Shown in pieces: positions 7,992-17,117 of a stretch of 64,000 bases of DNA; the stretch's first letter is position 1; each line of letters starts with the position of its first letter. The notes under the pieces were generated by a model, which saw nothing but the letters and a program-made list of their open reading frames with translations, ran no database searches and was not told where the DNA came from. The position numbers were made by a program, and so were the translations under genes. The DNA is from Microbacterium timonense (lineage in GTDB: Bacteria > Actinomycetota > Actinomycetes > Actinomycetales > Microbacteriaceae): positions 186,001 to 250,000 of the forward strand of contig NZ_OLMV01000004.1 in the NCBI RefSeq assembly GCF_900292075.1, given 5' to 3'.

Positions 7992-8066
7992 GACGCCCTT
8001 CTTCCAGCGGAGGTCGAGGATCCGCCGAGCCCATCCTGGAACTCCTCCGCCACGGCAAGAACGGCC

Positions 8067-8095
8067 TTGACACCGCAGCGACTGATCCCTATGCG
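8067..8095 (+). promoter_or_regulatory. Candidate sigma-70-type promoter upstream of tRNA-Arg
   Basis: TTGACA at 8067-8072 and TATGCG at 8090-8095 are separated by 17 bases, close to the vegetative consensus. It would start transcription about 90 bases before the tRNA. It could be a distal tRNA promoter or a chance match. Confidence 0.35.
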
Positions 8096-8177
8096 CGCCG
8101 GCCGTGCGCACCATGCGCGTGCCCGCGGATCGATGCTCCGGGCCGCCGCCGTGGCAGGCGCACCCGGCCTGGGATGG

Positions 8178-8183
8178 TAACCT
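8178..8183 (+). promoter_or_regulatory. Proximal -10 box (TAACCT) of tRNA-Arg
   Basis: TAACCT lies 10 bases before the first base of the mature tRNA, the spacing expected if transcription starts two to four bases upstream. No good -35 is visible. Confidence 0.4.
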
Positions 8184-8193
8184 CGATCGGCAC

Positions 8194-8266
8194 GCCTCCG
8201 TAGCTCAGGGGATAGAGCGTTGGTTTCCGGTACCAAAGGTCGCAGGTTCGATTCCTGTCGGGGGCG
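8194..8266 (+). tRNA. tRNA-Arg (anticodon CCG)
   Basis: A 73-base cloverleaf. The acceptor stem GCCTCCG pairs with CGGGGGC (one G-U), the D arm is GCTC/GAGC, the anticodon stem is TTGGT/ACCAA with loop TTCCGGT (anticodon CCG at 8227-8229), and the T arm GCAGG-TTCGATT-CCTGT is canonical. The discriminator is G8266 and CCA is encoded at 8267-8269. It reads the CGG arginine codon, which is used often in this GC-rich genome. Confidence 0.95.
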
Positions 8267-8277
8267 CCAGTCGAGAC

Positions 8278-8315
8278 AAGGGGTCGCGGGGCATTCAGCC
8301 CTCGCGGCCCCTTTT
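8278..8315 (+). terminator. Intrinsic terminator after tRNA-Arg
   Basis: A 14-bp stem including two G-U pairs (5' arm 8278-8291, 3' arm ending at 8313), closed by a short loop and followed by a run of T. It is one of the few hairpins in this window with a proper U tract. Confidence 0.85.
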
Positions 8316-8399
8316 CCGTCGACCGTGCGCACGGGATCCGAGGTGAAACAGCTGAAGGAGCCGGCCAGACTCTCGCGGCGTTTGTGATTGTCCCTTCCC

Positions 8400-8423
8400 T
8401 GGGACGGGCTGTCCCAATAGTGT
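8400..8423 (+). promoter_or_regulatory. Inverted repeat and -10 candidate before the sulfatase gene
   Basis: TGGGAC at 8400-8405 and GTCCCA at 8411-8416 form a perfect inverted repeat with a five-base spacer. It sits directly in front of a TAGTGT box (8418-8423) about 60 bases before the sulfatase start. Placement between the -35 region and the -10 suggests an operator for a dimeric regulator. The regulator is not evident nearby. Confidence 0.35.
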
Positions 8424-8483
8424 GCGAACAGGGGCCGAGCTGGTTCCCTTGCGGTTGTGACGTCTGTGAAGAAGGGAAACCCC

Positions 8484-10826
8484 GTGCCTCGCGATTTCCA
8501 GGGAAAGATCGAACTCGACGTCCGCGACTCCGTCGCCGATTGGGACGCATTCCTGCCGACCAAGGCGCCGAAGGAGGCACCGAACGTGCTGGTCGTGCTG
8601 TACGACGACACCGGCATCGCCGCCTGGTCACCCTACGGCGGGCGGATAAACATGCCCACGATGGACCGCCTGGCCGAGAACGGCCTGACCTACTCACAGT
8701 GGCACACGACCGCGCTGTGCTCTCCCACACGCTCCACCTTCCTCACCGGCCGGAACCACCACCTCAACGGCTTCGCCACCATCTCCGAGTCGTCGACCGG
8801 CTTCCCCGGGTACAACTCGCACATTCCTGATTCGAACGTCACGATGGCGCACCTGCTCCGCGACGCCGGGTGGTCGACGTTCTGGGTAGGCAAGAACCAC
8901 AACGTGCCGATTGACGAATGGACCGCCGGCGCCAGCAAGAAGCACTGGCCCCTGGCGCAGGGGTACGACCGGTTCTACGGCTTCATCGGCGGCGAGACGA
9001 ACAACTGGTTTCCGTCGCTCGCCGAGGACAACCACTACATCGACCAGCCGTACCTCCCGGAGCAGGGCTACCACCTGTCGAAAGACCTCGCAGATCAGGC
9101 GCTCAAGATGATCCGCGACGTCAAGCAGACCGATCCTGACAAGCCCTGGTACCTGTGGTTCTGCCCGGGCGCCAATCATGCTCCACACCACGCCCCGCAG
9201 GAGTACATCGACAAGTACAAGGGCAAGTTCGACGACGGCTACGAGGCGTACCGGGAATGGGTGCTCGAGCGCATGAAGAAGAAGGGCATCGTCCCCGAGG
9301 ACACGACGCTCACGCCGCTGAACCCGATGCCGGCGGGCACCTTCTCGCAGACCGACGAGGTGCTGCGATGGGACACACTCCGCGACGAGGAGAAGGCGAT
9401 GTTCTCGCGCATGGCGGAGGTGTACGCCGGCTTCAGCGAGTACACCGATGCGCAGGTCGGCCGTATCATCGACTACCTCGAGGAATCGGGCCAGCTCGAC
9501 AACACGCTCGTCATCTACTGCGCCGACAATGGCGCCTCGGGGGAGGGGAGCCCTTACGGGTCGGTCAATGAAGGCAAGATCTTCGGCGGCTACCCCGACG
9601 ACGAGCAGCAGAACCTGTCGATGGTCGACAGGTTGGGCTCGCCCGACACCTACAACCACTATCCCACCGGATGGGCGGCAGCCTTCTCGACGCCATACAA
9701 GATGTTCAAGCGGTACACCTACCAGGGCGGCGTGGCCGATCCGCTCGTGATCCATTGGCCGGCCGGCTTCGCGGCCAAGGGGGAGATCCGTCACCAGTAC
9801 CACCACTCCGTCGACATCGTCCCGACGATCCTCGAAGCCTGCGGCGTGGCATTCCCTGACACTTACCACGGCGTCCCGCAAACGCCTCTGTCGGGCGTTT
9901 CGATGGTGCCGTCGTTCACGCAGGCACCTGACGGGCCGACGAACAAGAAGACGCAGTACTACGAGATGTTCGGCCAGCGGGGAATCTGGCACGAGGGCTG
10001 GAAGGCCGTCACCGTGCACGGACCGGTCAGCGGCAAGGGCGACTTCTCCGCCGATGAGTGGGAGCTCTATCACACAGACGTCGACCGGGCGGAGGCGCAT
10101 AACCTCGCCGCCGAGTATCCGGACAAGCTGGAGGAGCTCAAGGCTCTGTGGCTGGAAGAGGCCAAGGCCAACCTCGTGCTGCCGCTGAACGACCTGCAGG
10201 TCATCGGCAATCCGAAGGACTTCGAGACCTTCGTCAACATGGAGTTCCACCAGCCCTCGCCGCCGTCCGGCCAGTTCGTGTACTACCCGGGGACGAGCGA
10301 GATCCCCGAGCGATCAGCCGCGAACGTCCACGGCGGGTCGTACAAGATCGCGGCCGAGATCGAGTTCACGCCCGAGACCGAGGGGGTGATCTTCGCGCAT
10401 GGGTCCCGGTTCGGCGGCCACGCGCTCGTGGTGAAGGACGGCCAGGTGCACTACGTCTACAACTTCCTCGGCATCCCCCCAGAGGACCGCGTGTCGGCTC
10501 CGGTACCGACGTCGGGCAAGCACATCATCGGGGTCGAGTTCACAAAGGAGGGGACGGGCGACTACCGGGAGCCGACCGGCCCCGTGAGGCTCTATATCGA
10601 CGACCAGCAGGTCGGCGAGAAGCACATCCGGACCGTGCTCGGCCATTTCTCGCTGTGCGGCGAGGGTCTCACGATCGGCCGCGACAGCGCCGACCCGGTT
10701 TCGTCGTTGTACGGCTACGGTTTCGACTTCGTCGGCGGTCAGATCGCGAAGGTGGTGTTCGATATCGCCGGCGACACATACATCGACCTCGAAGCCCACC
10801 TCGCGGCGGCGTACGCACGCGACTGA
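8484..10826 (+). CDS. Arylsulfatase, formylglycine-dependent
   Basis: A type I sulfatase of 780 residues. The motif CSPTRSTFLTGR (Cys near residue 79) is the CxPxR signature whose Cys is converted to formylglycine. NVLVVLYDDTG near residues 33-43 supplies the first metal-binding Asp pair, and CADNGASGEG near 343-352 another metal site. It resembles long actinobacterial arylsulfatases that hydrolyse sulfate esters, with a C-terminal beta-sandwich from about 590. I chose the GTG at 8484 because GAAGGGA lies six bases upstream and relatives begin xPREFxG; a GTG at 8457 would add nine residues. There is no signal peptide, so it is probably cytoplasmic. It converges on a SulP gene, suggesting sulfate-ester use as a sulfur source. 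Confidence 0.93.
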   Translation: MPRDFQGKIELDVRDSVADWDAFLPTKAPKEAPNVLVVLYDDTGIAAWSPYGGRINMPTMDRLAENGLTYSQWHTTALCSPTRSTFLTGRNHHLNGFATISESSTGFPGYNSHIPDSNVTMAHLLRDAGWSTFWVGKNHNVPIDEWTAGASKKHWPLAQGYDRFYGFIGGETNNWFPSLAEDNHYIDQPYLPEQGYHLSKDLADQALKMIRDVKQTDPDKPWYLWFCPGANHAPHHAPQEYIDKYKGKFDDGYEAYREWVLERMKKKGIVPEDTTLTPLNPMPAGTFSQTDEVLRWDTLRDEEKAMFSRMAEVYAGFSEYTDAQVGRIIDYLEESGQLDNTLVIYCADNGASGEGSPYGSVNEGKIFGGYPDDEQQNLSMVDRLGSPDTYNHYPTGWAAAFSTPYKMFKRYTYQGGVADPLVIHWPAGFAAKGEIRHQYHHSVDIVPTILEACGVAFPDTYHGVPQTPLSGVSMVPSFTQAPDGPTNKKTQYYEMFGQRGIWHEGWKAVTVHGPVSGKGDFSADEWELYHTDVDRAEAHNLAAEYPDKLEELKALWLEEAKANLVLPLNDLQVIGNPKDFETFVNMEFHQPSPPSGQFVYYPGTSEIPERSAANVHGGSYKIAAEIEFTPETEGVIFAHGSRFGGHALVVKDGQVHYVYNFLGIPPEDRVSAPVPTSGKHIIGVEFTKEGTGDYREPTGPVRLYIDDQQVGEKHIRTVLGHFSLCGEGLTIGRDSADPVSSLYGYGFDFVGGQIAKVVFDIAGDTYIDLEAHLAAAYARD

Positions 10827-10835
10827 CCGGACGAA

Positions 10836-10870
10836 CGAGAGGACGGATGCTGCGCACGTCCGCCCTCTCG
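10836..10870. terminator. Terminator between sulfatase and SulP genes
   Basis: CGAGAGG at 10836-10842 pairs with CCTCTCG at 10864-10870, with a further CGGA/TCCG step inside the loop. It lies between convergent genes and can serve both strands. Confidence 0.7.
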
Positions 10871-10892
10871 TCGGCCGAAGGTGTTCGAGGGG

Positions 10893-12527
10893 TCAGTGGG
10901 ACGCCGCGTCCAGCCCCTCCTGAACGGACTCGTGCACGCGGCCTCTGGCCTCGAGGTCCTGGTACCAGGGTGTCTTCCGCGCGACGGCTGCCGCGGACTC
11001 GGGCAGCGCGGCGATGCGCAGGACCACTCCGAGCTCGCCGAGTTCGCGCTCGAGGTCGGTGAGCGTGTCGAGCACCGTGATCGTGATGAGGTCCTGGCGC
11101 TCGAGATCGAGCACGACGGCGGTGACCTTCTCATCCCTCGCGAGCCGCAGGATCGCCTGTTCGTTCTCGAGCGCGTTCGCGGTGTACATGGCGCGCAGCA
11201 GGTGGATCGCGATCGCGGCGCCGTCCCGGTCCTCGATCTGAAGCTTCGGGATGTTCAGCTCGTGCAGCACCATGATGAGGGTCACGACGACGCCGAGGAA
11301 CACGGCCGGAAGCAGCCCCGCGACGAGCCCGATCACGGCGACGGCGACGGCGACCCAGAAGTCGCGCGGGCTGATGCGGGCCCAGCGCGCGAGCTCGGTG
11401 ACATCGATGAGACCGATGACGGCGACGAACACCATTGCGGCGAGCGTGGCCTGCGGCAGCATGCTCAGCACCGGTCCGAGGAAAAGCGCGACCAGCACGG
11501 CGACTGCGACGGTCACGAGCGTCGAGAGCTGCGTCTTGGCGCCCGCGCTCTGGTTGACGGCGCTCTGTGAGAAGCCGCCCGCGGCCGGCATGGTCGTGAA
11601 GAACGCGCCCGCGACGTTCGCGGCACCCGTCGCGAACAGCTCCTGGTTGCTGTCGATCTGCGGCTCGGACGTCCGACGGATGCCGCGGGCCACCGCGGCC
11701 GACTCCAGGAAGGCCATGACCGCAATGGCGAGGGCACCGGGCACGAGGGCCGCCAGGTGCGCGACGTTCGGCAGACCCGGCACCGGGAGTCCGGACGGGA
11801 CCGGGTCGATGAGATCGACCCCGGCATCAGTGAGTCCGGACAATGCCACCAGGAGGATGCCACCGACGACCACGATGAGGGTCCCCGGCACTTTGGGTGC
11901 GAAGCGCCTGAGCGCCAGCAGTGTCGCAATCGACGCGGCCGAGAGCGCGACGGTGGGCCAGTTGACGCTGCCGAACGCCTCGCCGACAGCTACGAGCGAG
12001 CGGATGAAGCCGTGGCCCGAGAAGTCGTCGGTCTCCCCGAGAAGCTTCGGCAGCTGCCCGACGGCAACGGTCGCGCCGACACCGATCTTCATGCCGAGGA
12101 GCGTCGCGCCGCTGATGTTCTCGACGAGAGCCCCCAGTGTGAAGAGGCGGCACAGCAGCAGAATCGCCCCGACGAGGAGCGTCAGCATCATGAGCGAACC
12201 GAGCGCGTCGTCGGCGCTCCCGGCGTTCGCGGCGACCCCGCTCGATACGAGGGTCGTGGCGGTAAGCGTGGCGATCGTGGAGGTCGTTGAGACACTCATC
12301 GCGCGGCTGCCGCCGAGGAGCGCGTAGACGAGCATCGGGACGATGCAGGTGTAGAGCCCGACCTGCACAGGCAGGTTCGCGATCGTTGCGTACGCCATCG
12401 CCTGCGGCACCACCACGGCGGCGGCCGAGAGGCCTCCCACAATGTCAGCGGCGAGCCACTCGCGGCGGTACCCGGCGAAGGTGGGCAGCAGCCACCGCGG
12501 GCGCTGAGCCGGCGAAGCGGTGGTCAT
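10893..12527 (-). CDS. SulP-family anion transporter with STAS domain
   Basis: A second SulP transporter, 544 residues. The start has YRREWLAADIVGGLSAAAVV followed by VPQAMAYATIANLPVQVGLY, the canonical SulP motif, then 10-14 helices, with AAGGFSQSAVNQSAGAKTQ near residues 320-338 in the core. A STAS domain lies at about 430-525 (VTAVVLDLERQDLITITVLD). It is probably a sulfate or bicarbonate importer. Facing the sulfatase, it may take up the sulfate released by sulfatase action. The ATG at 12527 is exactly six bases after a TAGATT box (12534-12539, minus strand), so the mRNA is predicted to be leaderless. It is only distantly similar to the SulP at 3049. Confidence 0.92.
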   Translation of the reverse strand: MTTASPAQRPRWLLPTFAGYRREWLAADIVGGLSAAAVVVPQAMAYATIANLPVQVGLYTCIVPMLVYALLGGSRAMSVSTTSTIATLTATTLVSSGVAANAGSADDALGSLMMLTLLVGAILLLCRLFTLGALVENISGATLLGMKIGVGATVAVGQLPKLLGETDDFSGHGFIRSLVAVGEAFGSVNWPTVALSAASIATLLALRRFAPKVPGTLIVVVGGILLVALSGLTDAGVDLIDPVPSGLPVPGLPNVAHLAALVPGALAIAVMAFLESAAVARGIRRTSEPQIDSNQELFATGAANVAGAFFTTMPAAGGFSQSAVNQSAGAKTQLSTLVTVAVAVLVALFLGPVLSMLPQATLAAMVFVAVIGLIDVTELARWARISPRDFWVAVAVAVIGLVAGLLPAVFLGVVVTLIMVLHELNIPKLQIEDRDGAAIAIHLLRAMYTANALENEQAILRLARDEKVTAVVLDLERQDLITITVLDTLTDLERELGELGVVLRIAALPESAAAVARKTPWYQDLEARGRVHESVQEGLDAASH

Positions 12528-12533
12528 GTGCCG

Positions 12534-12539
12534 AATCTA
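12534..12539 (-). promoter_or_regulatory. -10 box (TAGATT), leaderless SulP promoter
   Basis: On the minus strand, TAGATT is followed by six bases and the ATG. Transcription would begin at or next to the start codon, giving a leaderless mRNA. Confidence 0.6.
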
Positions 12540-12552
12540 GCGGCCCGCCCGG

Positions 12553-13395
12553 TCAGGGGACGGCGGCGCCGCCCTCGTGCGGGGCGTCCGCGACGACGGC
12601 GGGCTGGCGCTCCATGCGCTCGATCGCCGCGGCAACGCGCTCCGCCAGGTAGGCGTGGCCGTCGGTGGAGGGGTGGTCGCGCCCGATCGGCCCGGTGTCG
12701 ATGACGCCGAGGTAGTTCGCCTCGGTGATCCAGTCTTCGGCGATGGGGGAGATGTACCACCATCCCCGGGCCGCGGCGAGGTCGCTGAGGTCCTCGTCGA
12801 TGCTGCGTGTCGCATCCTCGACCGGAAGCACCTGGGGCGCGGGGCCGAGGATCACGATGTCGGCGTCGGGGTAGCGGGCCTGGAGTGCATCCCAAGCGGC
12901 GGTCACGGCATCCCGGTACCCGTCGGGGTACAGGCGGCGATCGTTGATCGACCCCTCCACGAGGATGACGTCGGGATCCAGCGCCGGATCGAGGGCGGCG
13001 ATACGCTCGCCGTACGACGGTCCGTCGATGCCGGGCTTGAGGTAGCCGCTGCCGCGGACACCGTCGACGAGCGTCTCGACGCCGAGCCGGTCGGCGAGAA
13101 GATAGGCGAAGCCGAGGGTGGGCACCGTGGCCGCGGAGCCGTACACCCACGAGTCCCCGAAGACCAGCACGCGCGCCCCGTCGGCCACGACCAGCGGGGC
13201 CGGCGCAGCAGCGGCCGGCGCCGGAACCGACCCCTCGGCGACGGCGGCAGGGGCCACCGGTTCCGTAGCGCCCCACGGCCGCAGGACGGCGACCGCGCAC
13301 ACGGCGGCGACAGCGAGGGCGGCGGCGAGCAGGGGGAGCCCGAACCGCCGTGCGCGGAAGCGGCCGGGCGCGTGCATGTGAAGAGGGTAAGTCAT
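12553..13395 (-). CDS. SGNH/GDSL-type hydrolase, membrane-anchored
   Basis: A protein of 280 residues. An N-terminal transmembrane anchor or uncleaved signal (about residues 15-40, after RFRARR) and an Ala/Pro-rich linker precede an SGNH hydrolase domain from about 68. Block I is VFGDSWVYGS (catalytic Ser), block II is the Gly in DGVRGSGY, block III is VEGSINDRR (Asn) and block V is DHPSTDGHAYLAER (Asp/His). Such enzymes are esterases or acetylhydrolases acting on lipids, glycans or the cell wall; the substrate cannot be assigned. The ATG at 13395 was chosen because the anchor follows directly. An ATG at 13377 is also possible; neither has a well-spaced Shine-Dalgarno. Confidence 0.85.
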   Translation of the reverse strand: MTYPLHMHAPGRFRARRFGLPLLAAALAVAAVCAVAVLRPWGATEPVAPAAVAEGSVPAPAAAAPAPLVVADGARVLVFGDSWVYGSAATVPTLGFAYLLADRLGVETLVDGVRGSGYLKPGIDGPSYGERIAALDPALDPDVILVEGSINDRRLYPDGYRDAVTAAWDALQARYPDADIVILGPAPQVLPVEDATRSIDEDLSDLAAARGWWYISPIAEDWITEANYLGVIDTGPIGRDHPSTDGHAYLAERVAAAIERMERQPAVVADAPHEGGAAVP

Positions 13396-13536
13396 CTCCA
13401 GCCCAGCGCCGTACGCGCGCTGGAGAGCATGGCCAATGCGAGGCCGATCCTGAGCTTGCGATGCGCGACTCACGGCGGCTGAGCACCGGTGTCAAGCCCG
13501 GGTTTCGAGCCCCGTACGCCGTGCGAGGATACTGCG

Positions 13537-14379
13537 GTGCAACGCGTCGTGACCGCTGAGATGGACCTCGATCTGGGAGCATCCGTCGACCTCGTCTTCC
13601 AGATCGCAGCCGCCCACGGGGTGCCGGTCTCGAGCGAGAGACTGACGTTCACTCAGGGTGAGCGCATCTACACGCCGACCGAGATCGTCGACCAGGCGGG
13701 CAGCCGCCTCCACCGGCTCACCGGCGAGCCCGGTCGTCTCGAGGTCCGCTATCAGGCGACCGTCGACGGGCACGCCACGACTTCTCGCACCAGCGATCTG
13801 GAGGCCATCACCTACCTCCGGCCCAGCCGGTACGCGCAGTCCGACGAGGTGTTCGCGCAGGCGCGGCGTCAGTTCAAGGGCCTGTCCGGCCACGACCTCA
13901 TCGCGGCGGTGTCGCAGTTCGTCTCCTCCAGCACGACCTACACGCCGGGGCTCAGCCAGGGGACCGACAGCGCGGTGACGACCCTGATGACCGGGCGGGG
14001 CGTGTGCCGCGACTACGCGCACGTCGTCATCGCGCTGCTGCGGGCTATGGACATGCCGGCCCGGTACGCCGCCTGCTACGCCCCGGGGCTGCGCCCGATG
14101 GACTTCCACGCCGTCGCCGAGGCATACCACGACGGCACGTGGTACGTCATCGACGCCACCCGGCTGGCCCACCGGGCGTCCCTCGTGCGCATCGCGACGG
14201 GACGGGATGCCGCGGACTGCGCGTTCCTCAGCTACCACGGCGGGTACGTCGGGCTGGAACGTCTGCGCGTCGACGCGTGCGTGGTGCCCGAGGCGCCCCC
14301 TCTGGACGGACTCGATGCCGCCCCGGCCGCAGCCGATCCCGCCGCCGACGACTTCGGCGCGCTCGTGCAGATCTCCTGA
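13537..14379 (+). CDS. Transglutaminase-like domain protein
   Basis: A protein of 280 residues with a transglutaminase-like fold. An N-terminal beta-sandwich region (1-110) precedes the cysteine-protease-like core: TGRGVCRDYAHVVIALLRA (catalytic Cys near 153), DFHAVAEAYHDGTWYVIDAT (catalytic His near 191, Asp near 206). Bacterial members are thought to act as proteases or amidases rather than cross-linking enzymes; the substrate is unknown. The GTG at 13537 was chosen because GAGGA lies eight bases upstream; a GTG at 13489 would add 16 residues. There is no signal peptide. It is divergent from the SGNH hydrolase gene. Confidence 0.85.
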   Translation: MQRVVTAEMDLDLGASVDLVFQIAAAHGVPVSSERLTFTQGERIYTPTEIVDQAGSRLHRLTGEPGRLEVRYQATVDGHATTSRTSDLEAITYLRPSRYAQSDEVFAQARRQFKGLSGHDLIAAVSQFVSSSTTYTPGLSQGTDSAVTTLMTGRGVCRDYAHVVIALLRAMDMPARYAACYAPGLRPMDFHAVAEAYHDGTWYVIDATRLAHRASLVRIATGRDAADCAFLSYHGGYVGLERLRVDACVVPEAPPLDGLDAAPAAADPAADDFGALVQIS

Positions 14380-14422
14380 GCGGCCTCGGAGGAGCGGCCA
14401 CGGCCGCCCGCTGCCCGCGAAC

Positions 14423-14428
14423 TAGACT
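14423..14428 (+). promoter_or_regulatory. -10 box (TAGACT) of argS
   Basis: TAGACT lies nine bases before the argS ATG. Transcription would start within about three bases of the start codon, a leaderless or near-leaderless arrangement. Confidence 0.55.
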
Positions 14429-14437
14429 GGTTCGCCT

Positions 14438-16105
14438 ATGGATCCCGAAGCCCTCTCCGCCGCACTGCTCGCCGTCATCGCCCCGCTCGCGGAGGCGCGA
14501 CGACCGGGCGCGGCCGACGGGCTGACGGCCGCCGATCTTCCCCTCGAGCGCCCGAAGAACCGTGACCACGGCGATTGGGCGTCCAACGCGGCGCTCAAGC
14601 TCGCCAAGGCCGTGGGCGCGCCCCCGCGCGAGTTCGCCACCGAGATCGCGCGAGGCCTCGCCGCCGTGGACGGCATCGCCGACGTCGAGGTCGCCGGCCC
14701 CGGCTTCATCAACATCCGATTGGATGCCGCGGCCGCCGGCGCGTTGGCGAAGACCATCGTCGAGGCCGGCGCCGCGTTCGGCACCAACGACTCGCAGCGC
14801 GGGAACACGATCAACCTCGAGTTCGTGAGCGCGAACCCGACCGGGCCGATGCACATCGGGCACACCCGGTGGGCTGCTCTGGGCGACTCCATGGCGCGCT
14901 TGCTGCTGGCCAGCGGCGCGACGCTCGTGCGTGAGTTCTACATCAACGACGCCGGTGCGCAGATGGAGCGGTTCGGCCGCTCGGTGGTCGCGGCGATCAA
15001 CGGCGAACCCACCCCGGAGGACGGCTACGCCGGCTCCTACATCCAGGAGCTGGCCTCCCGCGTGAGCGCCCACCGCGCCGACGTGCGTGAGCTCGATCGG
15101 GCCGAGCAGCTGGCGGTCGCCACCGAGCTCGCGTACCAGTTCCAGCTCGGCGAGCTGCAGTCCTCCCTCGAGAAGTTCAACGTCCACTTCGACGTGTGGT
15201 TCTCCGAGCGCACGCTCCACGCCAAGCCCGAGGGCGGGGGCCCCAGCCTCGTCGACGAGGCGGTCGAGCGACTGCGCGAGCAGGGCCATGTGTTCGAGCA
15301 GGACGGCGCCGTGTGGGTGCGCACCACCGACTTCGGCGATGACAAAGACCGGGTCATCCGCCGGTCCAACGGGGAGTACACGTACTTCGCGGCTGACGCG
15401 GCCTACTACCTGAACAAGGGCGACCGCGGTTTCGCGCACAAGATCTACCTGCTGGGAGCCGACCACCACGGCTACGTGCACCGGCTCAAGGCACTCGCCG
15501 GCGCCGCCGGGGACGACCCCGACAAGGACATCGAGGTGCTGATCGGCCAGCTCGTGTCGGTCAACGGTGCGCGTCTGTCCAAGCGCGCGGGCAACATCAT
15601 CGAGCTGGACGACCTGCGGGACTGGCTCGGCACCGACGCGCTGCGGTACTCGCTGGCGCGGTACCCGGCCGACTCGCCGTTGACGCTCGACCCCGAGATC
15701 CTCCGCAAGCGCACGAACGACAACCCCGTCTTCTACGTGCAGTACGCGCACGCGCGCACCCACAACGTCGCGCGCAACGCCCACGGTTCCGGCGTCGACC
15801 GCTCGCAGTTCGCCCCCGATCTGCTGACGCACGAGACGGAGTCCGCGCTGCTGGGTGCGCTGCAGGAGTTCCCGCGCATCGTGGCCTTCGCCGCGGAGGT
15901 CCGCGAGCCGCATCGCGTCGCCCGCTACCTCGAAGAGCTCGCCGGCCTCTATCACCGGTGGTACGACAACTGCCGGGTCATTCCGCTCGGCGATGAGCCC
16001 GTCGAGCCGGTGCACCGCACCCGCCTCTGGCTCAACGACGCGACCGGGCAGGTGCTGCGCAACGGCCTGGACCTTCTGGGCGTGAGTGCGCCGGAACGGA
16101 TGTGA
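14438..16105 (+). CDS. argS: Arginyl-tRNA synthetase
   Basis: A class I aminoacyl-tRNA synthetase of 555 residues charging tRNA-Arg. The N-terminal Arg-S domain (1-110) recognises the tRNA. The HIGH motif is [10 protein letters not shown] near residue 138 and the KMSKS-equivalent is [10 protein letters not shown] near 380. The C-terminal DALR anticodon-binding domain is about 430-555 ([16 protein letters not shown]). Length is normal. There is little room for a leader, so translation is probably leaderless. It heads a block whose order (argS, lysA, hom, thrC, thrB, rho, prfA) is conserved in actinobacteria. Six bases separate it from the DUF2993 gene. Confidence 0.97.
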   Translation: MDPEALSAALLAVIAPLAEARRPGAADGLTAADLPLERPKNRDHGDWASNAALKLAKAVGAPPREFATEIARGLAAVDGIADVEVAGPGFINIRLDAAAAGALAKTIVEAGAAFGTNDSQRGNTINLEFVSANPTGPMHIGHTRWAALGDSMARLLLASGATLVREFYINDAGAQMERFGRSVVAAINGEPTPEDGYAGSYIQELASRVSAHRADVRELDRAEQLAVATELAYQFQLGELQSSLEKFNVHFDVWFSERTLHAKPEGGGPSLVDEAVERLREQGHVFEQDGAVWVRTTDFGDDKDRVIRRSNGEYTYFAADAAYYLNKGDRGFAHKIYLLGADHHGYVHRLKALAGAAGDDPDKDIEVLIGQLVSVNGARLSKRAGNIIELDDLRDWLGTDALRYSLARYPADSPLTLDPEILRKRTNDNPVFYVQYAHARTHNVARNAHGSGVDRSQFAPDLLTHETESALLGALQEFPRIVAFAAEVREPHRVARYLEELAGLYHRWYDNCRVIPLGDEPVEPVHRTRLWLNDATGQVLRNGLDLLGVSAPERM

Positions 16106-16111
16106 CCCGCG

Positions 16112-16933
16112 ATGACCAGCGCCGACGCGCAGCCCACGCTGCCGCTCCCGGATCTCTTCCCCGCCGGTGAGCCGGAGCCGCCACGGCGGCGCGTCTGGCC
16201 CTGGATCGTCGCGTTCGCGATCGTGGCCGCACTCGCGGTCGTCGCGTGGTTCGCGGCGGAGGCCATCGCGCGGCAGGTGGTGACCGGCGTCGTCCGCGAG
16301 CAGGTGCGCACGCAGCTGTCCCTTCCTGCGGACCAGCCGATCGACGTCGACATCCCCGGCGCGCTGATCCCGCAGCTCATCGGGGGCTCGATCGACGATC
16401 TCACGATCTCGTCCGACGACGTCACGCTGGGGGGTGTCACCGGCGATGTGACGGTGACCGCCCACGACGTGGCGATCACCGGCGCCGGACGGATGAGCGG
16501 GGCGGACGGCACGCTCTCCCTCGACGAATCGCAGTTGCGCACGCTGCTGTCCTCCGTGGACGGGTTCCCCGAAGAGACGGTCGGACTCCAGGACTCCGAC
16601 GTCACGATGACGCTCGACCTCCAGCTCTTCGGAGCCGGCATCCCCGTGGGCGTGGCGCTGGCCCCCGCCGTCGCCGACGGCGGCATCGTGCTCACGCCCT
16701 CCGCCTTCCAGCTCGGCGGTGCGACGGTGACGGCGGACGCGCTGCGCGACCAGTTCGGGGGATTGGCCGACGCGGTGCTCAGGGACTGGAACGTGTGCGT
16801 CGCGCAGTACATCCCGGCCGGAGTGACGCTGACGGCCGTCGCCGTCGACGGCGGCCGGCTCGTCGCCGACTTCGAAGTGGACGGTGCCATCGCCACGGAC
16901 CCGTCGCTGCGTCAGAGCGGCACGTGTGCCTGA
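16112..16933 (+). CDS. DUF2993 (LmeA-like) membrane-anchored protein
   Basis: A protein of 273 residues. A Pro-rich cytoplasmic N-terminus and one transmembrane helix (about 29-51, WPWIVAFAIVAALAVVAWFA) precede an extracytoplasmic region with the DUF2993 pattern (QPIDVDIPGALIPQLIGGSI, then LDLQLFGAGIPVGVALAP). The mycobacterial relative LmeA binds phospholipids and affects lipomannan maturation. By analogy this protein may handle envelope lipids, but that is inference. The ATG is six bases after the argS stop, so it is co-transcribed with argS. Confidence 0.85.
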   Translation: MTSADAQPTLPLPDLFPAGEPEPPRRRVWPWIVAFAIVAALAVVAWFAAEAIARQVVTGVVREQVRTQLSLPADQPIDVDIPGALIPQLIGGSIDDLTISSDDVTLGGVTGDVTVTAHDVAITGAGRMSGADGTLSLDESQLRTLLSSVDGFPEETVGLQDSDVTMTLDLQLFGAGIPVGVALAPAVADGGIVLTPSAFQLGGATVTADALRDQFGGLADAVLRDWNVCVAQYIPAGVTLTAVAVDGGRLVADFEVDGAIATDPSLRQSGTCA

Positions 16934-16978
16934 CGCCGCACGACGTCACACGGCACCGGGCTCTCGCGCGGTGTGCCC

Positions 16979-17117
16979 TAGACTGCTAGCACTGCCCGGC
17001 GCGTGACCCTTCCGGCCGTGGCATCGCCGCACCCGGGAATCCGGGCGGCCGCAGCCCGAAACTGCCGCGTGCAGCCGCAGGCCGCATCGCGTCGAAGCTC
17101 CCACCGATTGGTCCCCT
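16979..17117 (+). promoter_or_regulatory. Putative lysA promoter and structured leader
   Basis: A TAGACT -10 candidate at 16979-16984 precedes a leader of about 130 bases with two possible stems: CCCGG/CCGGG at 17032-17045, and GCGGCC 17045-17050 with GGCCGC 17080-17085. I see no lysine-riboswitch or T-box signature. The leader may simply be structured by base composition. Confidence 0.35.

Noticed and set aside
16985..17117. Lysine riboswitch or T-box ahead of lysA
   Set aside because: The leader is too short and has none of the conserved blocks; the stems seen are explicable by base composition.
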